The notes beneath the pieces were generated by a model. The model was not told the origin of the DNA. It did not search any database and was given only the letters and a program-made list of their open reading frames with translations. From contig NC_087073.1 in assembly GCF_026151205.1 (NCBI RefSeq), forward strand, positions 19,542,658 through 19,606,657: a stretch of 64,000 bases of DNA, read 5' to 3'. Positions 57,801 to 64,000 of the stretch are shown in pieces; positions within the stretch are counted from its first letter, which is position 1, and every line of letters starts with the position of its first letter. Source of the stretch: Bolinopsis microptera. Taxonomy: Eukaryota; Ctenophora; Tentaculata; Lobata; Bolinopsidae. The translations under genes were made by a program, and so were the position numbers.

Positions 57801-60800
57801 GTTATTATTATTATATTATCATCATTGTAATTATATCATAAATTATAGCAACCAACTTAAGGTCCTGATGAAAGTATTGTACCGATGAAATATAATATTG
57901 CCTTAGTTATTGAGTCACGAAGAGAGCTAAAAGCATGATCAATCAATTGAATATGCGACACAAAAGTAACTATCCGAACGTTCAGATCAGATAATCTGTT
58001 GTCCCCTCCGCAAGCTGATTGGTTAGTAGATCTGACAAACCTCCCGCTATACCTCCCCACCAGCTATTAAACATTTAAACATCATGAAATTAGGATTTGT
58101 GCTCTTTAAACCGTGTAAACGGGGGTGGATCCACTTTAGGGGGTTGGGTGTTGCAACCTGCTTAAATTGTTTTGCAAACTCTGCTGAAAATTTCGAAATT
58201 TTAAATGAGACTCCACGATTACTATCAAATGAACGTGCTGTTCAGTTGTTTATAATTTCAAGCCACAATAACGTCGACAACGCCCCCGGCCCCCCTCCTT
58301 TAAATATTTTAACAGTAGATCCTCGATTTACCAAGCCTCACTTTACCTGTTTTAAAAATCAAGCAGCCAAATTTTCTCATTCTCCGAAAGGCCCGATAAA
58401 TCGAGAGTCTACTGTAATTGGATCCACTCCTGTTGTGAATTAACAGCAGTTCCTGAAGGAATTACCGTAATTCAATTACGGTGCACTAGCAGTTCAGAAC
58501 ATATCGTCATATCACAATCACAATCATTGAACAGGGGCTCCGGTTACTCCACACAGTCCAAGTCAAGGTGAGACACTTGCGACACATAGCGACACAATGC
58601 TACACTAGTAGTAGTTGTAGGGACAAAAAGGTTGTAGCGCTTGTAACTTTCAGCTTTTCGGCATAGGGAATCTTTAGTGCAAGGCTTAGATTGTGATTAT
58701 ATTTATTTTTGTGCTCGAGCAGTTTTTTGTTGCATCGTAGGCAAAATCCGAGTGTGCGAAGATTGATTACTTCCTGGGGCGCATTTAAGACGCTGATTAA
58801 TGTATAAAACGAGTGCAAATAGAGTGAAAATAGAGTGCGAATAGAGTGAAAATAGAGTGCGAATATTATAGTGCAATTAATCATTCCTTGTGCTAAAATT
58901 CCACATTTTCCGCTTTATTAAAATGCTAAACAGCGCATCGTTCTTCGTGGTAGCAGATGAAGTTCACCCAGTTTATTATTAAGACGCTAAAATTTGTTTT
59001 CTGTATATAAGAAAAAGTTGCAAAATGTAACACGTAAGCCCAGGCAATTGTTGGGCATATATATTTTATTACCACTCTATTGATTGAACAAATAATCAGA
59101 TTAAATTGGTGTAGGGTAACATGATTAGGCTAATTGCCGCTGATCCTATTTCAACGTGATCTTCATCTGCTGCCTTTAGGGATTTGTTAATATTTGTTGC
59201 ATATAAGTAGCATAATAAAATATATTTAAACTTTTTAAAAAGTATAAGAAGATATTAATAATATGTACATTAATATCCAAACCAGGCTGCGAAAGTTAGT
59301 TCCTGGCTCTTCGTGTCCATTGTGGGTGTTTGAGTGATACGTGTGCCTTTCTGTATGGGATTGGGAGGTTGTCATAATGAAACATTTTGAAAAATTGTGA
59401 AAAATGGTGAAACATTCCAATAATTTCTAGACCAAATTGACCATAAAAATGTTCACTATTTTCATCATTTTTCATCATTTTTCACCATTTTCCACCATTT
59501 TTCACCATGACAACCCCCCGTGGGATTGTTTGGGAGGTGTGTGGGGTTTGAAGTGTGTGACTATCTTGAAGTTATTATCGGCATTCTTCAAAAAGATCTG
59601 ATTGCATGTGGTAGTGTCATTCTACATCCACTTCAACAAAAATTTGTGTATCCATAACTGCTAATTCTGGCAGTCTGCCAAAGACTGACAGGGTACGCAG
59701 CATTTGGGTATTTGTCATCTGCATAATCTAAACATATATCTGCATAATCTGCATTCTGCACATACCTGCATAATCTATGGTACATATTATCGAGATCAGT
59801 ATTCTCCCTTGCGCATGAATTTTCTGGGTGAATATTTTTACTTACATCTATGCAGGTTATCAAATAATAATCAATATTTGTATATTTTTGATTCATGCTA
59901 AAATCTATCAGTATTCATGATTTGTATTTTTTGATTCACAGATTTAATTTCTGTACATTTTTCCAAAAAAAATGCAGTTAGAATTTTCCAGATCTAGAAG
60001 GTGTTTGGGAATAACTATAACTTTACAGCTTGTTCTCATGTTGTACTGCTATCTACTGGCTCAATAACTGCTAGCCCATTCTTACAGCTGATTAGTAAAC
60101 AGCTGGTTGCTGAACACTAAAGCCCTAAAGCATTCTAAATGTCATTATTAACCTCGAAAACTCGAAAACTGAGGAGCTTTATAAACTACATGATGAGTTC
60201 AATATCTTGTTCAATTTACTACTCACTAAGCGTTTTGTTATAACTGGTCAGCGATTTAATATTATCTTTTATTAATATAACGCCCTTATTACTCCTTATT
60301 TACGACTTATGATCGTTGTTTAAAATCGCTTAAATAGCTGAAGTAGAAAAGAAAAGGAGGAACTGAAAATAATGTCCACCAAAGACACATTAGCTTGTCT
60401 AAGAATTTAAACAAGCAGGCTGTAAGGATATGTAAGAACGAGAAAATGCATCTATAATGGACATCAATTTTCTTCTTCTGCAGAAGGAGAACAATTTGGA
60501 AAAAGTTTGAGGTTTACCTGTCAAAATAATTAAACAAAAGAAACTTTGTCTATTATAATGGACATCAATTTTCTTCTTCTGCAGAAGGAGAACAATTTGG
60601 AAAAAGTTTGAGGTTTACCTGTCAAAACTAATTAAACAAAAGAAACTTTGTCAAGACTGCTGTATCAAAATAGTGAATATGAATAATGAACTGCAAATCA
60701 AAATCTCTTATAAATAGGAATGATAGTCACCCTGGGGCCTGGGACTTGCTCTTGACATATCACACCCGCTCGATGACTTGCTTTCTTTGCAGTTCGGAAT

Positions 60801-63748
60801 TGATTAAAACTGAGCAAGATATACTATCAAGCTGCCCATTAAACTAGCTAAATATGCGCTTCATTGCAAAGTGAAGAAATAAGACGCTAGCAAGAGCACC
60901 TTATAAGGTCATTTTGTTTAAAATAGAATAACCCCTAAGTGAGTAATTAGTGGTTCATGGTTGATCCAGTACAAGGCCAAGGGAAAAACGAGTTCACAAG
61001 AGAGCCGTGGGAAGCTCCTCCTTTTTACTCAGTAACTTTTTAGCTGGCTACTCTTTAAACATTTACTCCTCCTTCTATAACCAGTTGGTTGTCAAACAAG
61101 CGGTTGTCAAGGAGTGGTCAATTAGATATTATATAGTTAAACTATCAGATAGTTAACAAATTAACAAATGAACACAGGTACGGGCACTTCTCGGGGGTGA
61201 ACAGGAAGGTACAGTTAAAGTGGGTAACAAACAAACCCCCTAACAAGACACCTCTGAAGAGAATAGAGCAGATTATAGAGGAGTACGAGGAATCTCCTAC
61301 AGGTATGTGGGGGAGAGGGGGGGGGGCGGGGGGGGGGGGGGCAATCATTATGTTCCTTCCTTTTCTCTCAGAAGTTCTTGGTGTCAATATAACCGAGGAT
61401 AATGTCCATAGTTTTTTATCGGGATTTGGGACTCGGAGACGGGATCCCGATAATATCACGATTCTAGATTTTTCTCAGTATTTTTTTTGCAAAAGCTGAT
61501 CAGAATCGAAAGAAATCTAAAGTAAAAATTTTGTTTTTAGAACGTCTATTCTCAAAATGTTTGTCCCAAATAATTGTCAAGTCGGATACGACACCTCTGC
61601 ACCTCACGATCTGATTTTTGGAATCGGGAAATGGATACGAGACCTTGATGTCTCATGTCACAATTCGAGATCTGACTCGGGAACTGGGAAATGGATATCA
61701 ATACGTGACACCGATATCACGATTCGAGATTTTTCAAATTGTTTTTGGCTTTTGCACAAAGTTGACAGTATGGAACGAAATGTAAAACAAAATTGTTTTT
61801 AAACCTATTATTATTAATTAGTTTTAATAGGACGAAAAATATGCGTTTCAGGATTTTGGGAGAAGATTATAGAAATTTTCGGTTGAATTTCCGGACCGGA
61901 AACGGGACCGGATATGAAAACTTCAAGACTGGCGTTATCCTGCTACAAAAGTAGTTCTTTGAGCTATTTGAAACTTGAATTCAAAATGGCTTCATACCTG
62001 AACCATACACAACTTGAACAGTATAACTTGAACTTCTCAACTTTATAACTTTCACTCCCCTACCACTCAATATCTGAACAGTCAATTTTTCTCATGTGAA
62101 AGCAAGCTTCATTATAAAGTACTCTTAACAGTTAACGGCTGGTAGCAGCTGCTGCAGGTTGATATTCTGATGGAGCACTACCACAATCAAATCGGAGAAC
62201 AAGTTAATTATATAATGCCAAATTGGAACTAAACAGGTAGCTGAGCTCGGTTTTAAATTAACAGAGAACTCACGTTGTGCGCGTAGGAGGTGCAGACTAC
62301 AGAGGACAGACACTATTAGCACTCACGCTCCGTTAGCGCTCTCCTTTACTCAACATCCTTAATATAAGGGTATAAGGAGACAGATTACTATGTCTCCCCA
62401 GTCCCCTATTTAATCTAATCAAATCTATAAATATTAACTTTATAGATGTTCAAAAATGAGGGCCTACCGAATGCGAAACTGCTTAAATCGGGAAGTTGTT
62501 CTTTGGAGGCTATAGCTTGGGATCTAGCCAGGAGTGCATGCAGGCTAATTTTTTATTAACCGGCGGCGACTGACAGTCTGCAGATGGTACACGTACTCTA
62601 GTTCGACACGTACTCTAGTTCGACACGTACTAAAGTTCGACACGTACTCTAGTTCGACACGTACTCTAGTTCGACATGTACTAAAGTTCGACATGTACTA
62701 AAGTTCGACCCTTACTAAAGTTCGACATGTACTAAAGTTCGACAAAAGAACTGGATGAGAGGGATATTCTTACTTACTTTACTTCAAATTATCTTTCAAT
62801 TTAGTTTTTATCGAACAATTTGTTAGTTAGCACAATTGTAGACTAAAGCGGTGCCCCAGGTAAATCGTACTCCGTTTTATAGATCTAGATTGCAGTGTAC
62901 GCTTATTATAGAGTAGGAGAATTACAATTGATATTATCATAATAATAATATGTGCAATGTGCACATTATGTAATCTTATTGGAAGCTGATTGAAACAATT
63001 GATAACTTATGTATAATTTGGTACCTAACTGACCTCAGACTCGATAGTTACTGTTAGTTACTAGCACAATTGTAGACTAAGCGGCCCCAGGTAACTCGTA
63101 CTCCGTTTTATAGATCTAGATTGCAGTGTACGCTGCAATTTTAAACGTTATATAATTTCTGACCTCGTGCACCTGCAATTGAACCACGTGATCCTATGAT
63201 AAGGAACTGGCAATAGCCCATGATGGATCACAAGCAGAAACTATTTCTCGAACTAGAGTACGTGTCGAACGTGTACGTGAATCCTGCAGATTACAATACA
63301 GATCTCAGACATTACATATTGCAGAAGGAATGTAGTTTTGCGGTATTATTAAAAACAGCATTGTCTAGTGCAGTATTGGCATTGCATATTGCATAATATT
63401 CTGTATAAACGGATTAAACAATCTGTATCATGATGCAATATCAAAATATACTCTACTACAGTCTCTATACAGTCTCTATATAATACTCTACACACACTAT
63501 CCAACTTGTTAACATCACACTAAAATACATCATATTATCACTGACAGAACCAAATGTGCACACAGCACACAATTTAACATATTGTATCAGTTCCAGTTAT
63601 AAGCTCCTAACCCAGCTACTTCCACCAGAGCACCCCGAACAAAAGCTCCTGCTCATCCTAAAGTGGGGAGGCGAGCTGACGATGGCAGGACGAGCTCAGA
63701 GCGAGTGTATGGGAGATTCCTTCCGGTCCGTCTACCCTAACAAAAACG
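42694..63748 (+). CDS. PPIP5K: PPIP5K (Vip1) inositol pyrophosphate kinase/phosphatase, 5' part
   Basis: Fourteen exons with matching phases give 552 codons, and the gene continues past the window (vertebrate and fly proteins exceed 1100 residues). The enzyme phosphorylates InsP6/5-InsP7 at position 1 through an ATP-grasp-like domain and removes that phosphate through a histidine acid phosphatase-like domain; it is cytosolic. Visible landmarks: [12 protein letters not shown] (about residue 40), [92 protein letters not shown] (metal site Asp/Asn), then [20 protein letters not shown] (phosphatase catalytic RHG, about residue 394), [13 protein letters not shown] and [16 protein letters not shown]. 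Spacing between exons grows from 0.1-0.4 kb at the 5' end to 7 kb. An antisense GPCR gene lies in the intron 45092-47593. Confidence 0.96.
43049..43173 (+). CDS. PPIP5K: PPIP5K exon 2
   Basis: Phase 0-2. Reads [20 protein letters not shown] ... IDEWPRVD. Confidence 0.93.
43333..43453 (+). CDS. PPIP5K: PPIP5K exon 3
   Basis: Phase 2-0. [20 protein letters not shown]. The donor is an unusual gtttta. Confidence 0.93.
43618..43705 (+). CDS. PPIP5K: PPIP5K exon 4
   Basis: Phase 0-1. [20 protein letters not shown], matching the VYxxLxxxGxxxPRY segment of the family. Confidence 0.93.
43874..44031 (+). CDS. PPIP5K: PPIP5K exon 5
   Basis: Phase 1-0. [20 protein letters not shown] and [11 protein letters not shown], nucleotide-binding part of the ATP-grasp fold. 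Confidence 0.97.
44219..44320 (+). CDS. PPIP5K: PPIP5K exon 6
   Basis: 34 codons, phase 0-0. [20 protein letters not shown]. Confidence 0.97.
44524..44574 (+). CDS. PPIP5K: PPIP5K exon 7 (17 codons)
   Basis: Phase 0-0 microexon-sized, [17 protein letters not shown]. Confidence 0.95.
44612..44656. repeat. Short tandem repeat in intron
   Basis: Unit gtataatgt iterated about five times. Confidence 0.7.
44981..45091 (+). CDS. PPIP5K: PPIP5K exon 8
   Basis: 37 codons, phase 0-0. [20 protein letters not shown] ... LVALAFK. Confidence 0.96.
45727..47055 (-). CDS. Orphan class A (rhodopsin-like) GPCR
   Basis: Intronless 442-codon gene lying antisense in the PPIP5K intron 45092-47593. Seven hydrophobic helices: TM1 with GVPGN (N45 = N1.50), TM2 with SLIDSM (D71 = D2.50), Cys100 before TM3 and Cys177 in the second outer loop for the usual disulfide, TM3 end [11 protein letters not shown] (Arg125 kept, DRY altered to TRT), TM6 LFLNFPLF (Pro253) and TM7 [12 protein letters not shown], where NPxxY has become NFIVY. 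N-glycosylation sequons NQT and NTT in the N-terminus. The long C-tail (about residues 315-442) is Ser/Gln-rich. Plasma-membrane receptor; ligand unknown. Altered DRY and NPxxY are common in invertebrate orphan receptors and do not by themselves mean loss of function. Confidence 0.9.
   Translation of the reverse strand: MMSNQTLETISHNTTSLAEMTVYRRLDIALAVICLIVFVVGVPGNIAALTHFISRGRDLPTRLYTLLSLIDSMLCIFILPVGVSFAYNRDKKMFGWSVLCTVWGAVWTWAPYMSVFLIAILSITRTLVCLHPLRIISKTKVIVVVVFYGIWIAIRMATPMVVEGPTFHYLNRSVECMWTSESELLNKMSLITVIIFLANPVLPILVSCGISMYVLRSTNQNNSQSSRHGNDRKRSATITILILTGTYLFLNFPLFLYLSGFTYYYISHQPHKWLNGSVTIDSYLWNLVYIVLIGVNSLANFIVYFYRIKQFRGFVCQWFARSRVSVVSTMHQFSPVLSTLHEAISPKPTPKHSKSKPNGSSFHSQSTQSSSGFQSSSAFQSSSILQLSLKQRQLSLKPQQPSDRVRANVIKANSSNVMFSKRNKLCSTDSLEFEIESVFILQ
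47594..47715 (+). CDS. PPIP5K: PPIP5K exon 9
   Basis: Phase 0-2. [20 protein letters not shown] and NGFSFVKNS, end of the kinase domain with the catalytic metal ligands. Confidence 0.97.
47716..48993. other. Intron of PPIP5K, left part
   Basis: No gene supported; short Ala/Lys-rich open frame near 48660-48730 is not convincing. Confidence 0.5.
48995..49402 (+). pseudogene. LINE RT C-terminal fragment in PPIP5K intron
   Basis: 135 codons open on the PPIP5K sense strand, without start: [20 protein letters not shown], then [20 protein letters not shown], the SFxxxxxxLWNxLPxxIR end block of CR1/Jockey-type RT proteins. The A/G-rich tail (atcaaaggtatcaaaggtaa) ends near 49455. Unrelated in sequence to the LINEs at 3251 and 30538. 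Confidence 0.8.
52861..52918. repeat. 11-bp tandem repeat
   Basis: catgtgactta iterated about five times. Confidence 0.75.
53511..53600. repeat. 22-bp tandem repeat
   Basis: Unit of the form agattatctagtctatctagtt repeated about four times; each unit contains ctag and tctaga palindromes. Confidence 0.7.
53931..54062. repeat. Cluster of cactatatagtg palindromes
   Basis: About 130 bp with at least five inverted words of type tcactatatagtg / cactttatagtga, able to fold into several alternative hairpins. Confidence 0.65.
54715..54946. repeat. TTTCACTA microsatellite at a splice acceptor
   Basis: Degenerate (tttcactat)n running directly into the ctgtttcag acceptor of PPIP5K exon 10, so the pyrimidine tract is part of the repeat. 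Confidence 0.8.
54947..55048 (+). CDS. PPIP5K: PPIP5K exon 10
   Basis: Phase 2-2, 34 codons, [20 protein letters not shown] then [13 protein letters not shown]. It corresponds to the poorly conserved linker between kinase and phosphatase; the assignment rests on the phase match on both sides and on the IPxxP word. Confidence 0.8.
55049..56293. other. Intron of PPIP5K
   Basis: No gene or repeat family recognised. Confidence 0.5.
56294..56395 (+). CDS. PPIP5K: PPIP5K exon 11 (phosphatase catalytic motif)
   Basis: Phase 2-2. Reads [20 protein letters not shown], carrying the RHGxRxP signature of histidine acid phosphatases. Acceptor cgtttcag, donor gtttgt (weak). A long open frame on the opposite strand here is a shadow. 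Confidence 0.97.
56396..57169. other. Intron of PPIP5K
   Basis: Nothing recognised; a ttaactaa tandem run precedes the next acceptor (about 57115-57150). Confidence 0.5.
57170..57346 (+). CDS. PPIP5K: PPIP5K exon 12
   Basis: Phase 2-2. [20 protein letters not shown] ... [13 protein letters not shown]; the FxDLF and LKxVLEM words match the family. Confidence 0.95.
57347..61177. other. Intron of PPIP5K (3.8 kb)
   Basis: No gene supported. Contains simple repeats near 58810-58865 (atagagtgaaa/gcgaat) and 59455-59512 (tttttcaccat), and the 101-bp duplication listed separately. Confidence 0.5.
60453..60652. repeat. 101-bp tandem duplication
   Basis: Two near-identical units starting tataatggacatcaatttt, each with the palindrome cttcttctgcagaagg. 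Confidence 0.85.
61178..61302 (+). CDS. PPIP5K: PPIP5K exon 13
   Basis: Phase 2-1. [20 protein letters not shown] then [15 protein letters not shown]. The YGHFSGxNRKVQL block is nearly invariant in animals. Confidence 0.96.
61303..61341 (+). other. G-run at a splice donor (potential G-quadruplex)
   Basis: The donor gtatgt is followed by more than 25 guanines in runs of five or more, on the transcribed sense strand. Confidence 0.75.
61342..62585. other. Intron of PPIP5K
   Basis: No gene supported. Two diverged stretches (about 61430-61500 and 61610-61740) share gggaaatggatacgagac-type words and may be old repeats. Confidence 0.45.
62586..63284. mobile_element. Non-autonomous MULE-like element
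   Basis: About 700 bp flanked by a 7-8 bp duplication (ctgcagat, 62578-62585 and 63284-63291, the last base of the element being ambiguous). The left end is an array of cgtactctagttcgacac words (62586-62745) and the right end carries them inverted (ctagagtacgtgtcgaac). The word is a variant of that in the MULE at 17425 (cgtactgtagtgcgacac), so they are related families. A 70-bp interior segment (gcacaattgtagactaa...) is present twice (62830-62902, 63063-63133). No ORF. Confidence 0.7.
63629..63748 (+). CDS. PPIP5K: PPIP5K exon 14 (last in window)
   Basis: Phase 1-1, [20 protein letters not shown] then [20 protein letters not shown]. Acceptor ttccaccag, donor gtacgt. The next exon should read like [20 protein letters not shown] but lies outside the window. 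Confidence 0.95.
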
Positions 63749-64000
63749 GTACGTGATAGTATAACTGAGGGTCCGTCTACCCTAACAAAAACGGTACGTG
63801 ATAGTATTACTGAGGGTCCGTCTACCCTAACAAAAACGGTACGTGATAGTATTACTGAGGGTCCGTCTACCCTAACAAAAACGGTACGTGATAGTATGAC
63901 TCAGGGTCCGTCTACCCTAACAAAAACGGTACGTGATAGTATTACTGAGGGTCCGTCTACCCTAACAAAAACGGTAGGTGATAGTATTACTGAGGGTCCG
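63725..64000 (+). repeat. 45-bp minisatellite duplicating exon end and splice donor
   Basis: Units start at 63725, 63770, 63815, 63860, 63905 and 63950 and run past the window. Each consists of the last 24 bp of PPIP5K exon 14 (ggtccgtctaccctaacaaa aacg) and 21 bp of intron, including gtacgt (gtaggt in the sixth). Reading on in the exon frame meets TGA right after each donor. Confidence 0.93.

Noticed and set aside
58084-58443. 119-aa + strand ORF in a PPIP5K intron
   Set aside because: No domain, signal or repeat; no splice phase fit to PPIP5K; probably chance.
1-64000. CRISPR arrays, operons, Shine-Dalgarno sites, rRNA or tRNA genes
   Set aside because: The window is eukaryotic; tandem repeats found have no spacer structure and no rRNA or tRNA sequence was recognised.

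Overview
This window is eukaryotic nuclear DNA from an animal. Genes are split by phase-consistent GT-AG introns, intergenic DNA is AT-rich, and most of the sequence is transposable elements. The gene content (a metazoan PPIP5K, an intronless class A GPCR, a secreted/membrane protein built from GCC2/GCC3 ephrin-receptor-like repeats plus a sushi-like domain) and the element mix (Harbinger, FLYWCH-MULE, Penelope, KDZ-like, LINE) fit an invertebrate. A cnidarian is my best guess, but that is inference from memory of similar architectures and is not proven here.

Layout. (1) 1-1.6 kb: a compact + strand cluster of small intronless ORFs (one cut by the window edge), two of them coiled-coil and one carrying a PPPY motif; origin unknown. 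(2) 3.2-4.25 kb: a 5'-truncated LINE with a 13-bp target duplication. (3) 4.5-26.7 kb, - strand: a head-to-tail family of a signal-peptide protein with alternating 48- and 32-codon GCC2/GCC3-like exons. Copy A (10.8-23.1 kb) is nearly complete, copy B (4.5-9.4 kb) keeps only its 5' half, and copy 0 (24.6-25.5 kb) only its 3' end. Introns and exons are almost identical between repeats, so the array grew recently. It is interrupted by a 317-bp tandem insertion, a 1.35-kb TTAA foldback element, a deleted FLYWCH-MULE and an inverted-repeat Penelope element. (4) 26.8-34.8 kb: a second TTAA element, a broken KDZ-associated gene with an inverted repeat enclosing a LINE fragment, and another MULE. (5) 34.8-41.7 kb: a 99-bp minisatellite hit twice by one unclassified TIR element, one copy of which contains a two-gene Harbinger transposon. 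(6) 42.7 kb to the end, + strand: 14 exons of PPIP5K (Vip1 family), continuing past the window, with an intronless GPCR gene antisense inside its eighth intron.

Functional picture. PPIP5K is the one clearly conserved housekeeping gene: a bifunctional inositol pyrophosphate kinase/phosphatase whose ATP-grasp kinase and RHGDRTP phosphatase motif are both present. The GCC2/GCC3 family looks like a fast-changing cell-surface protein family. Nearly everything else is mobile DNA, and many insertions can be dated relative to one another because empty sites survive in paralogous repeats.

The most unusual local signals are a 45-bp minisatellite that repeats the end of a PPIP5K exon together with its 5' splice site, a hammerhead-like fold in the Penelope termini, and the compact ORF cluster at the left edge.
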